DNA from: Acidimicrobiia bacterium
Lineage (GTDB): Bacteria > Actinomycetota > Acidimicrobiia > Acidimicrobiales > JACDCH01
Assembly (NCBI GenBank): GCA_013694495.1
Contig: JACDCH010000363.1
Location: 1 to 32,634, forward strand
Direction of reading: 5' to 3'
Length of the DNA: 32,634 nucleotides
Numbering within the stretch: position 1 is the stretch's first letter; each line of letters begins with the position of its first letter. The notes beneath the pieces are model-generated. The model worked only from the letters and a program-made list of their open reading frames with translations, was not told the DNA's origin and ran no database searches. This document shows, in pieces, positions 25,332 to 32,634 of this stretch. Position numbers and translations under genes: made by a program.

Positions 25332-26455
25332 GTGACGACGCGCAGCGGGAGCTCGGCGTGCACTTCCCACCCGTGGGCGGTCGGGCCGGCGGAGAAGCTC
25401 CCGCCGAACAGCGCCACCCGCTCTCGGAGCCCGCGTAGGCCTCGACCCTCGCCCCGAATGGTGGCAGCGCGGTCGGGGCCCGAGCGGCGGTCACGGATGA
25501 GGACCTCGAGCGCTCCGCTGCGCTCGCCGATCTCCACCCGCACGGCCCCGCCGCCGCAGCGGAGCGAGTTGGTCAGCGCTTCCTGGACGATCCGGTAGGC
25601 CGACAGCTCGACGCTGCGGTCGGCGCCCTGCACCGGATCGAGGAGCAACTCGACCTCCAGGCCGGCGGTACTCATGCGGTTGCAGAGCTCTCGAACGTCG
25701 CCCAGCCCGACCATGCCGTCGCTGGCCTCCTCCCCGCCGCTGAGCATCCCGAGCAGGCGGTGGAGCTCGCCCAACGCCTGACGGCCGGCGTCCTCCACGA
25801 CCCCCAGGGACTGCTGGACCGTGGGGGCAGCCTCCGGCGACGCGGCGCGGGCCGCCCCGGCGTGGAGGACCATCAGCGACAGGCCGTGGGCGACGATGTC
25901 ATGCAGCTCGCGAGCGACGCGTGCCCGCTCCTGATCGATCGCCTCACGCTCCCGGCGTTCGTGCTCGTCGACCTCTCGCTGCCGATGCTCCTCCCCGACA
26001 CGCACCGCAGCCGCCAGCGCCCAGACGGCGACGAGCACCGAGACGTTGCCGACCTCGTCGGCGACCACGATCTCGTCCTCGATGAGCAGGATGCACTCCA
26101 CGCCGACGAGCGTGACCACCAGCCCGATCCACCGTCGAGCCGGGTCGGGGTGGCTGCCGGTGGCGTGCGTGGCGACGAGCAGGGCGACGAACTGCGCCGC
26201 GGCGCCGAAGACGTCGCCGCCCCAGAGCGTCTGTGCCGTGAGGGCGGCGGCAGCCACGGCGGCGCAACCCAACGGGGCGACGCGGCGCAACGCGACCGAC
26301 AGCGTCATCACTGCGAAGGCCAGGTGGTTGAAGACGATCGCCCCATCGACGAACTCGGCCCGCGACAACTCCCACTGGTTCCACGCCGTGAGTCCGACGG
26401 CGACCGCGCCGTCCACGACGACCGGTCGCCGCAGAAGGTCCCGCATCGTCGGCAT
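25328..26455 (-). CDS. NarL-type sensor histidine kinase
   Basis: This 375-residue kinase has four to five N-terminal hydrophobic segments (roughly residues 11-150), then a linker helix rich in Glu and Arg. The HisKA_3 dimerisation domain carries phosphoacceptor His185 (VARELHDIVAHGLSLMVLHA). The HATPase domain follows, with VQEALTNSL as N box and GEGRGLRGLRERVALFGG as G box. It lacks an obvious extracellular sensor domain, so signals may come through the membrane part. ATG 26455 or ATG 26446 may start it. The response regulator overlaps its stop by four bases. A divergent cupredoxin-like lipoprotein gene begins 121 bases away. Confidence 0.93.
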   Translation of the reverse strand: MPTMRDLLRRPVVVDGAVAVGLTAWNQWELSRAEFVDGAIVFNHLAFAVMTLSVALRRVAPLGCAAVAAAALTAQTLWGGDVFGAAAQFVALLVATHATGSHPDPARRWIGLVVTLVGVECILLIEDEIVVADEVGNVSVLVAVWALAAAVRVGEEHRQREVDEHERREREAIDQERARVARELHDIVAHGLSLMVLHAGAARAASPEAAPTVQQSLGVVEDAGRQALGELHRLLGMLSGGEEASDGMVGLGDVRELCNRMSTAGLEVELLLDPVQGADRSVELSAYRIVQEALTNSLRCGGGAVRVEIGERSGALEVLIRDRRSGPDRAATIRGEGRGLRGLRERVALFGGSFSAGPTAHGWEVHAELPLRVVT

Positions 26456-26576
26456 GGTACGGACACGGCCGACCGTCGTCGTCGCTCGGAAGGTCGTCGT
26501 AGAACCAACTCGAGGTGGACTGATCACCACCCCGCGGTGGATGCCGGCCCTGGTCGAAGCCTCGATGATCGCTGGC

Positions 26577-27185
26577 ATGCGACTTCGAACGACGACCAGC
26601 GTGCTTGTGGCAACAACCTTCGCCTTCGGGCTCGCCGCCTGCGGCGACGGCGGCTCGAGCACCGCGACGACAAGTGAGGCTGACGACGTCGCCGCTGGCG
26701 CCGAGGAGGAGGCGGAGGTCAACCCCTGCTCGCCCGAGGCGCCGGCAGAGGAAACGGCGTTGGAAGGCGAGCCCGCCGCGCCCGGGGCACCGATCACCGA
26801 CGTCGTCGCCGTCGACTACGCCTTCGAGGGCGTCCCTGAGACGCTTCCGTCCGGCGAGCACGGCTTCACCCTGTCCGGTACGGGTGACGAGTTCCACGAG
26901 CTCGCGCTCGTTCGGGTCGACGACGACCGCCCCGTTGAGGAGATCTTCGACCTTCCCGAATCCGAGCAGGAGGCGATCAGTGAGTACCTGGGCGGGATCA
27001 CGGCCTGCCCCGGCGAGACCTCCGCCGAGCCGCTGGGCGCTTCGCTCGAGCCCGGCCGCTACGTCCTCGTCTGCTTCGTCCCGGTCGGGACGACCCCTGA
27101 CCTTCGGGGCGACGCCCTGCCCGCCGCTTACGAGAACCCGCCCCACTTCACGGAGGGCATGGTCGCAGAGCTCACCGTCGAATGA
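26577..27185 (+). CDS. Lipoprotein with cupredoxin-like ligand pattern
   Basis: This 202-residue lipoprotein has signal and lipobox TTFAFGLAACG (Cys22 lipidated), an acidic Ala/Glu-rich linker to about residue 70, and then a beta-rich domain. That domain shows HGFTLSGTGDEFHELALVRV with His107, RYVLVCFVPVG with Cys166 and PPHFTEGMVAELTVE with His190 and Met195. The spacing is not that of a normal type-1 copper site, where Cys, His and Met are closer together. It may be a cupredoxin fold that lost or altered its metal site. ATG 26577 is chosen for the normal signal peptide; ATG 26565 is possible. It is divergent from the two-component pair. Confidence 0.82.
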   Translation: MRLRTTTSVLVATTFAFGLAACGDGGSSTATTSEADDVAAGAEEEAEVNPCSPEAPAEETALEGEPAAPGAPITDVVAVDYAFEGVPETLPSGEHGFTLSGTGDEFHELALVRVDDDRPVEEIFDLPESEQEAISEYLGGITACPGETSAEPLGASLEPGRYVLVCFVPVGTTPDLRGDALPAAYENPPHFTEGMVAELTVE

Positions 27186-27293
27186 CCCTCGGTGCAGGCT
27201 GTCCCGGAGCGGGGTCTGCCAGGCAGTCCTCGCAACCCTGGCTCGACGGGTCACCTCGGCGGCGGTGTCGAGGTGCGTGCAGGTGTCAGCCAT
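27186..27293 (-). pseudogene. Truncated UBP-type zinc-finger gene
   Basis: From ATG 27293 the minus strand reads MADTCTHLDTAAEVT, the usual start of small UBP-type zinc-finger proteins. It then loses frame. In the adjoining frame PSSQGCEDCLADP, the next conserved block, follows directly. Adding one C to a CCC run near 27250 joins the two. After CEDCLAD the expected WVHLRxC part is missing and the sequence runs into the end of the lipoprotein gene. About 30 codons remain. It is a remnant with both a truncation and a frameshift. Confidence 0.65.
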
Positions 27294-27364
27294 CGTCGCC
27301 TCCGGTCGGCCGGTCGAGCGCAGCCCGATCCCAGTCGCCTGTCGTAGCGGCCGCTTCGTAGGTC

Positions 27365-27427
27365 TGCGCAGTCCTGCCAGTCGGCCACCGGGATCGAAGG
27401 CCAGCGTTCGGTGCGGGTCGGAGGCAT
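27365..27427 (-). pseudogene. Possible 5' remnant of a DUF5996-like gene
   Basis: From ATG 27427 the minus strand reads MPPTRTERWPSIPVADWQDC. This resembles the start of DUF5996 proteins, where WPxLPLxxWxDTxATLHxW is typical. The similarity ends after about 20 codons. Together with the neighbouring UBP remnant it accounts for most of the 336-base gap between 27186 and 27521; nothing else was seen there. The match is short and made from memory, so it is tentative. Confidence 0.3.
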
Positions 27428-27521
27428 GGCCCTTCTCTCTCGCGGAGGCGGCATGCTCTCGTCGGTCGCCGACGGGTGCGTGTCGCACCCCGAGGCGGTG
27501 AGCGTCTGCGGCGCCGCGTAG

Positions 27522-27782
27522 TCAGCCCGCGCTCGGCGCCACCCGAGCGACCAGCCCGGCGTCGTCGGGGAACTCCGCGGCGTGCTCGAGCGCCAGCCCG
27601 ACGGCGCGGTCCCGATCGCCGCACACCACCAACGCGGCGATCTCGACGACTTGGCGCTCCCGTCGGGCGGTGGAGCGACTCTGCTGGTGCGCCCGGGCGA
27701 TGTGGCCGGCGGCGGTGACGTCGTCGCCGCCGTGGGCGGCCATCACGGCGAGCAGGGCGTGCTCGATGGCGAGGTGGGTCAT
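27522..27782 (-). CDS. Small helical protein divergent from the SARP regulator
   Basis: This 86-residue protein reads MTHLAIEHALLAVMAAHGGD, then VTAAGHIARAHQQSRSTARR and VVEIAALVVCGDRDRAVGLA. It is rich in Ala and His, mostly helical by eye and TPR-like in rhythm. ATG 27782 is chosen because the frame upstream is antisense to the SARP gene. It is divergent from the SARP-type regulator with 79 bases between starts. It may be part of the same regulatory unit, but no family is recognised. Confidence 0.6.
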   Translation of the reverse strand: MTHLAIEHALLAVMAAHGGDDVTAAGHIARAHQQSRSTARRERQVVEIAALVVCGDRDRAVGLALEHAAEFPDDAGLVARVAPSAG

Positions 27783-27861
27783 GGTGGCAGCGTGCGGCGG
27801 GGGGCTGACGCGGAGCTGAGCTCCCACTGAAGGCGCTCGACGGCAGGGATACCGTCGCCGC

Positions 27862-30800
27862 ATGCACATCGGGTTGCTGGGTGAGCTCGAAGTGCTCGAC
27901 GACGAGGGCAACGAGATCGCGATCGCGGGGGCGAAGCTGCGGGGACTGGTCGCGATCCTGGCGCTGCACGCCGGCCGTGTGGTTCCTGCCGCGCAACTGG
28001 TCGACGCGCTGTGGGGTGAGGACCCGCCGGCGGCGGTTCGCAACGGGCTGCAAGGGCTCGCGTCCAAGCTTCGCCGCGCGTTCGGCTCGTCGGACCTGGT
28101 CGTCATGCGCGGCGACGGCTACGCCCTCGACCTGGCGCCCGATGCGATCGACGTCGGCAGGTTCGAGCGATGCGCCGCAGCGGGCCGGGCGATGGCCGCC
28201 GCCGGGGACCTCGGTCGGGCCGTCGACCTGCTCGTCGAGGCCGATGCCCTCTGGCGGGGGGATCCGCTCGCCGACTTCGTCTATGAGGAGTTCGCGTCGG
28301 CGGCGATCACCAGGCTGTCCGAGCTCCGACTCGCCGTGCTCGAGGAACGGCTCGACCTCGAGCTCCAGCTGGGCCGGCACCAGCGGGCCACCGTCCAGCT
28401 GGAGGAGCTGGTCGTCGCCCACCCGCTCCGGGAGGGCTTCCGGCGGCTGCTGATGCTCGCCCTGTATCGCAGCGGGCGGCAGGCCGAGGCGCTCCGGGCG
28501 TTCCAGGAGGGCCGCCTCCTGTTGGGCGAGGAGCTCGGCCTCGAACCGGGTCCGGAGCTGCGGCGGTTGGAATCGGCGATCCTCACGCACGACCCGTCGT
28601 TGACCCTGCCGGCTGCGCCACCGCCGGTCCCGGGGATCGGTGCAGCGTCCCGCCCGGTGATCCCGGACGCGCTGACGCCGCTGGTCGGCCGAGACGCTGA
28701 GCTGCTCGAACTGGGGCGCCTGTTCGCGGACCAGCGCTTCGTCACGCTCGTGGGGCCGGGCGGGGCCGGCAAGACCCGCCTCGCCCTGGAGGTCGGACGG
28801 GCCGCAGCCAGAGGACGGCGCGCGGGCGGCTGCCTGGTCGAGCTGGCGCCGGTGGGCGATCCCGCCGGCGTCCCCCTCGCAATCGCCGCCGCGCTCGGTC
28901 TGCCCGACCCGGGCCGCCTCGCCGAGCTGATCGGCGAGCAGGACCTGGTGCTGGTGCTCGACAACTGCGAGCACCTGATCGACGCCGCGGCCGAGGTCGC
29001 CGAGGGTCTGTTGCGTCGCTGCCCCCGGCTGCGACTCCTCGCCACCAGCCGCGAGGGGTTGCGCGTCGGGGGCGAGACCATCTGGGCGGTGCCACCCTTG
29101 GGTCCCGAGGACGCGGTCCGCCTCTTCATGGCGCGTGCCGAGGCGTCGGGCGCGGCGATCGAGCGCTCCGACCCGCAGCGCATCGCCATCGCCGACATCT
29201 GCGCCCGGCTCGACGGCTTGCCGCTCGCCATCGAGCTGGCGGCCGCCCGCACCCGAGCCTTCCCGGTCGCTCAGATCGCCGATCGGCTGAACGACCGGTT
29301 CCGCCTGCTCACGGGTGGCTCTCGCACCGCCCTTCCCCGCCAGCAGACGCTGCGCGCCGTCGTCGACTGGAGCTACGAGCTCCTCTTCGACGACGAGCGA
29401 CGTGTCTTCGAACGGCTGAGCGTGTTCCCCGGCGGTTGCACCGTTGCCACCGCAGAAGACGTGTGCACTGACGACGTCGTCGTCGCGGCCGACGTCGCCG
29501 ATCACCTGCAAGCCCTCGTCGAAAAGTCCCTGGTCGTCGCCGTGCCCGCCGGTGACGGGCTGCGGTTCACCCAGCTGCAGACGCTCGCCCACTACGGCCG
29601 CGAGCGACTGACCGAGCGGGGCGACGCGGTCCGCGTCCGCGACGCCATGGCCGGGCACTTCGCCCGGCTCTGCTCCGAGAGCGCGCCCGCCTTCACCGGC
29701 GACGGGCAGCGAGCGTGGCTGCGGGCGATCGACCTGGAGCACGACAACCTCAGGGCGGCGCTCGACTGGGCCGTCGCCAACGACGACGCGGAGACGGCGC
29801 TCCTGATCGCCGGCGGTGCCGCCTGGCCACACTGGTTGACCGGCATGGTGGTGGAAGGCCGGCGCTGGCTCGACGACGCGTTCGCGTGTCGCGGCGAAGC
29901 GGACGAACGAACGCGCGCGCTGGGACTCACCGGTCGCGGCCTCCTCGACTTCCTGGCCGGCGCCACCGAGCACAGCGACGAGGACCTGGCCGCGGCACTG
30001 GAGATCTTCGAGCGCCACGGCGATGTCGAGTCGATGGCGCTGGCCCACTCGTTCTACGCCGAGCAGGCCGCCGTCCGGGGCGATCTGGACGAAGCCCGCC
30101 GCCGCCGAAGGGTCGTCCTCGACTCCTACGGGGACGCACCTTCCGACCCGTTCGCGGCCGCCGCCCGTACGTACTCGCTGGCGAAGTTGGCGCTCCTGAA
30201 CGGCGACATCGACGAGGCTGAGCGTCATTACCGGGCCGCCACCGAGGGCTTCGGGCGCCTGGATCGCCCGGTCATGAACTCGATATGCCTCGGGATGGTC
30301 GCCGACTTCGACGAGCGCGCCGGTGACCACCCGGCGGCGATCAGGACGCTCGAGGCGGCCATCGAGACGAACGAGTCGCTGCTCGGCGGCTTCACCGGGT
30401 CGCTCCAGGCCCGCCTCGGCTGGGTGCTGCTGCACGACGGCCAGCCGGCACGGGCCGAGGCCGTCTACCAGCAGGCGCTCGAAGCCGCTCGCCGGGTGCA
30501 GCACACGATGGTGGTCTTCCAGGCCCAGGGCGGGTTCGCAGTCCTGCACCGCCTCCACGGGCGGGACGACGAAGCCGCCGAGGCGGCCACCGAGGCATTG
30601 GCGCTGTATCGGGCCGACGGGTTCCACCGGTTCCGCAACCGGATCGACCCCACCGCCGACCTGCACGCCGCCGCCGCGGTGTGCTGCGACGTGCTTGCCG
30701 CGATCGCGGCCGAAGGGGACGAGCCGGAGCGGGCGGCGACGCTGCTCGGCCACGCCGATCGGCTGCGGGACGACGCAGACGTCGACGTCCCGGGGTTCCA

Positions 30801-30915
30801 GAGGGCCACGATCCAAGGAGCCCGGGAGGCTGCGCTGGCGGCCCTCGACGCAGCCGCTTTCACCCTCGCCTTCGACCGGGGCCGGCACGGCGACGGGGTG
30901 CCTGCAATCCCCTGA
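27862..30915 (+). CDS. SARP/AfsR-type regulator with NB-ARC-like ATPase and TPR region
   Basis: This is a 1017-residue multidomain activator. Residues 1-95 form an OmpR-like winged helix (MHIGLLGELEVLDDEGNEI). Residues 97-245 form a bacterial transcriptional activation domain (LADFVYEEFASAAITRLSEL, HPLREGFRRLLMLALYRSGR). Residues 270-560 form a STAND ATPase with Walker A LVGPGGAGKTRLALEVG (about 293-309), Walker B LVLVLDNCEHLI and GLPLAIELAAARTRAF. The rest is TPR-like helical repeats to the C terminus. The frame is intact over 3 kb. In streptomycetes AfsR-like proteins control secondary metabolism, but homologues in other actinobacteria have varied targets and no biosynthetic cluster is visible here. 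The MmpL gene 96 bases downstream may be a target. Confidence 0.93.
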   Translation: MHIGLLGELEVLDDEGNEIAIAGAKLRGLVAILALHAGRVVPAAQLVDALWGEDPPAAVRNGLQGLASKLRRAFGSSDLVVMRGDGYALDLAPDAIDVGRFERCAAAGRAMAAAGDLGRAVDLLVEADALWRGDPLADFVYEEFASAAITRLSELRLAVLEERLDLELQLGRHQRATVQLEELVVAHPLREGFRRLLMLALYRSGRQAEALRAFQEGRLLLGEELGLEPGPELRRLESAILTHDPSLTLPAAPPPVPGIGAASRPVIPDALTPLVGRDAELLELGRLFADQRFVTLVGPGGAGKTRLALEVGRAAARGRRAGGCLVELAPVGDPAGVPLAIAAALGLPDPGRLAELIGEQDLVLVLDNCEHLIDAAAEVAEGLLRRCPRLRLLATSREGLRVGGETIWAVPPLGPEDAVRLFMARAEASGAAIERSDPQRIAIADICARLDGLPLAIELAAARTRAFPVAQIADRLNDRFRLLTGGSRTALPRQQTLRAVVDWSYELLFDDERRVFERLSVFPGGCTVATAEDVCTDDVVVAADVADHLQALVEKSLVVAVPAGDGLRFTQLQTLAHYGRERLTERGDAVRVRDAMAGHFARLCSESAPAFTGDGQRAWLRAIDLEHDNLRAALDWAVANDDAETALLIAGGAAWPHWLTGMVVEGRRWLDDAFACRGEADERTRALGLTGRGLLDFLAGATEHSDEDLAAALEIFERHGDVESMALAHSFYAEQAAVRGDLDEARRRRRVVLDSYGDAPSDPFAAAARTYSLAKLALLNGDIDEAERHYRAATEGFGRLDRPVMNSICLGMVADFDERAGDHPAAIRTLEAAIETNESLLGGFTGSLQARLGWVLLHDGQPARAEAVYQQALEAARRVQHTMVVFQAQGGFAVLHRLHGRDDEAAEAATEALALYRADGFHRFRNRIDPTADLHAAAAVCCDVLAAIAAEGDEPERAATLLGHADRLRDDADVDVPGFQRATIQGAREAALAALDAAAFTLAFDRGRHGDGVPAIP

Positions 30916-31011
30916 GCGGGCACTTCAGCGGCAACGCAGTACGAGGTCAGCGGCCTCCGGGATGGTGCAGCGGTCCCCGCAGACCCCGCGGGCCCACCCC
31001 AGGAGGACCTC

Positions 31012-32634
31012 GTGAGCGCATTCCTGTACCGCCTCGGTCGCACCAGCGCCCGGCACCCGTTCCGGGTGCTGGGCCTCTGGCTCGTGGCCGCCATCGCCGT
31101 CATGGCACTGCAAGGCAGCGCCGGGGGTGAGTTCGAGGACAGCGAGCGCGTGCCCGGCGTCGAGTCCCAGCACGCCGCCGATGTCCTGAACGACCGGTTC
31201 CCGAGCCAGGGCGGCGTCACGGCCCGGGTCGTGCTCCACACCGACGACGGTCGACTCGATGACGCCGACCACGCAACCACCGTCGAGCAGGCCCGCGCCC
31301 AGCTCGCCGAAGGTGCCGACGTCGCCGGCGTCACGGACCCCTTCGGATCCGAGTCCGCTGCCGTCAGCGCCGATGGGAAGGCCGCCTACCTCGATGTCAC
31401 CTACGCCCTGGACAAGCTCACCGCGACGCAACTCGACGACGCCATGGCCGTCACCGACGTGGCGAGTGCCGACGGAGTGCAGGTCGAGCTCACCGGCTCC
31501 CTCGCTCTGCTGGCGACGGACGACCCGAGCAGCGAGCTGATCGGCGTGGGCGTCGCCATCCTCGTGCTGCTGGTCGCCTTCGGGTCGGTGGTGGCGATGG
31601 GGCTTCCGATCGTGACGGCGCTCATGGGCATCTTCGTCGGCGCCGCCGGCGTGGGCGTGCTGACCGCCGTCCTGGACGTCCCGGAGTTCTCCCTGATCCT
31701 GTGCGCCATGATCGGCCTCGGCGTCGGCATCGACTACGCGCTGTTCATCGTCACCCGGCACCGCCAGCACCTCCACGAGGGCATGAGCGTCGAGGACGCC
31801 GCCGGCACCGCCGTCGCCACCGTCGGCCAGGCCGTGCTCTTCGCCGGCACCACCGTCGTCATCGCCATCCTCGGCCTGTTCCTCGCTGGCCTCCCGGCCA
31901 TCAGCGGGATGGGCGCCGCCGTGGCGCTCGTGGTGACCGTCTCCATGGCGGCCGCTGTCACGCTGCTCCCCGGCCTCCTGGGCCTGGCCGGGACCAGGAT
32001 CGACAGGCTCTCGATCCACCGCAAGGCGAACGTCGCCAAGCCGGCCGAGCAGACCCTCGCCGGCCGCTGGGCCCACCACGTCGGGAACCACCCCGTCCCC
32101 TACGCCGTCTTGGGTCTCGTGGCCCTGTGCGCCATCGCCATCCCGGCGCTCAGCATGCGCATCGGCGTGCCCGACGACGGCAACGCCCCCACCGGGACGA
32201 CCCAGCGCGTTGCCTTCGACCAGCTGGCCGCAGGCTTCGGCCCGGGGTTCAACGGCCCCATCCTGGTCGTCGTCGAGCTCCCCGCATCCGGCGGACAGGC
32301 GGTCGTGGAGCGGGTCCATGACGCGCTTCGGGCGGATCCGGGCGTCGCTGCGGTGACGGCTCCGGTCTACAACGCCGCCGGCGACACCGCCGTGCTCACC
32401 GCCAACCCCACCACCGCCCCTCAGGACGAGCGCACCGACCAGCTCATCCGCCACCTCCGCTCCGAGGTCCTCCCCGCAACCGTCGAGGGCACCGAGGCGA
32501 GGGTGTCGCTCACCGGCCAGGCGATGGTCACCGACCTGACCGACCGCATCACGGACCGGCTTCCGATCTTCATCACCGCTGTCGTAGCGATGTCATTCCT
32601 CCTGCTAATGGTCGTCTTCCGGTCGATCCTGGTC
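31012..32634 (+). CDS. MmpL/RND-family transporter, partial at the window end
   Basis: The first 541 residues of an MmpL-type RND transporter are present and open at the end of the window. GTG 31012 is set by a strong AGGAGG (31001-31006) five bases upstream. The N-terminal segment RHPFRVLGLWLVAAIAVMAL is followed by an extracellular porter domain to about residue 175. A cluster of five to six membrane helices comes next, including LILCAMIGLGVGIDYALFIV with the GxxxDY-type motif of the proton relay, then TVGQAVLFAGTTVVIAILGL. A second extracellular domain follows, and the next helix block begins at FIITAVVAMSFLLLMVVFR-like sequence near the end. Such pumps export lipids or drugs using the proton gradient. 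The substrate is unknown. Confidence 0.92.
   Translation, partial: MSAFLYRLGRTSARHPFRVLGLWLVAAIAVMALQGSAGGEFEDSERVPGVESQHAADVLNDRFPSQGGVTARVVLHTDDGRLDDADHATTVEQARAQLAEGADVAGVTDPFGSESAAVSADGKAAYLDVTYALDKLTATQLDDAMAVTDVASADGVQVELTGSLALLATDDPSSELIGVGVAILVLLVAFGSVVAMGLPIVTALMGIFVGAAGVGVLTAVLDVPEFSLILCAMIGLGVGIDYALFIVTRHRQHLHEGMSVEDAAGTAVATVGQAVLFAGTTVVIAILGLFLAGLPAISGMGAAVALVVTVSMAAAVTLLPGLLGLAGTRIDRLSIHRKANVAKPAEQTLAGRWAHHVGNHPVPYAVLGLVALCAIAIPALSMRIGVPDDGNAPTGTTQRVAFDQLAAGFGPGFNGPILVVVELPASGGQAVVERVHDALRADPGVAAVTAPVYNAAGDTAVLTANPTTAPQDERTDQLIRHLRSEVLPATVEGTEARVSLTGQAMVTDLTDRITDRLPIFITAVVAMSFLLLMVVFRSILV

Noticed and set aside
27286..30888. A 1200-residue open frame on the minus strand
   Set aside because: It is antisense to the SARP regulator, whose domains are unmistakable. 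Long antisense frames are expected in high-GC DNA, and this one shows no domain.
30925..32454. A 509-residue frame on the minus strand
   Set aside because: It is antisense to the MmpL gene, which has a strong ribosome site and clear transporter motifs.

Overview
The window is high-GC DNA with GTG starts, short or overlapping gene junctions, lipoprotein boxes and GAF-ANTAR, CsoR, SARP/AfsR and MmpL-type genes. Together these point to an actinobacterium. The red-type (form IC) RuBisCO operon suggests a facultatively autotrophic lineage, perhaps Acidimicrobiia-like, but that placement is inference. No rRNA, tRNA, CRISPR array or insertion sequence was seen.

Region 1 (1-6157) is a Calvin-cycle cluster: a divergent LysR regulator (cbbR), then cbbL, cbbS, cbbX, a phosphoribulokinase and a glyceraldehyde-3-phosphate dehydrogenase, most of them touching or overlapping. 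Region 2 (6350-8704) is an arsenic-type module: an ArsR-family repressor divergent from an unrecognised ~10-TM membrane protein that is translationally linked to an arsenite methyltransferase (arsM). A fragment of a P-type ATPase follows on the other strand. Region 3 (8725-11873) is a copper module on the minus strand: csoR with a clear operator, a CopB-type ATPase, a small CC-motif membrane protein and a cupredoxin lipoprotein. Region 4 (12024-16626) holds a damaged SDR gene run into a plsY-like gene, a methyltransferase and degV. Divergent from these are a 58-residue protein and a mercuric-reductase-like flavoprotein. Region 5 (16800-19489) has a GAF-ANTAR regulator, a small hypothetical gene, 0.87 kb without an intact gene, and a lipoprotein. 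Region 6 (19785-24566) has a large-subunit catalase followed by a hemerythrin-like protein, a convergent arsR-aqpS-arsC operon and a DksA/TraR-like zinc-finger protein. Region 7 (24645-32634) has a NarL-type two-component pair, a lipoprotein, two gene remnants, a small helical protein, a 1017-residue SARP/AfsR-type regulator and an MmpL transporter that runs off the end.

The theme is carbon fixation beside metal, metalloid and oxidative-stress defence. Two separate arsenic routes are encoded (methylation, and reduction plus an aquaglyceroporin), each with its own ArsR. No Acr3 or ArsB pump is present.

A striking feature is the number of apparent single-base frameshifts: cbbR start, the membrane protein/arsM junction, arsM, copB, the SDR gene and a UBP zinc-finger remnant. 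Most lie in short G or C runs. Long genes such as the RuBisCO operon, the catalase and the SARP regulator are intact. Either this is an assembly with homopolymer errors or the accessory part is decaying; the raw reads would decide.
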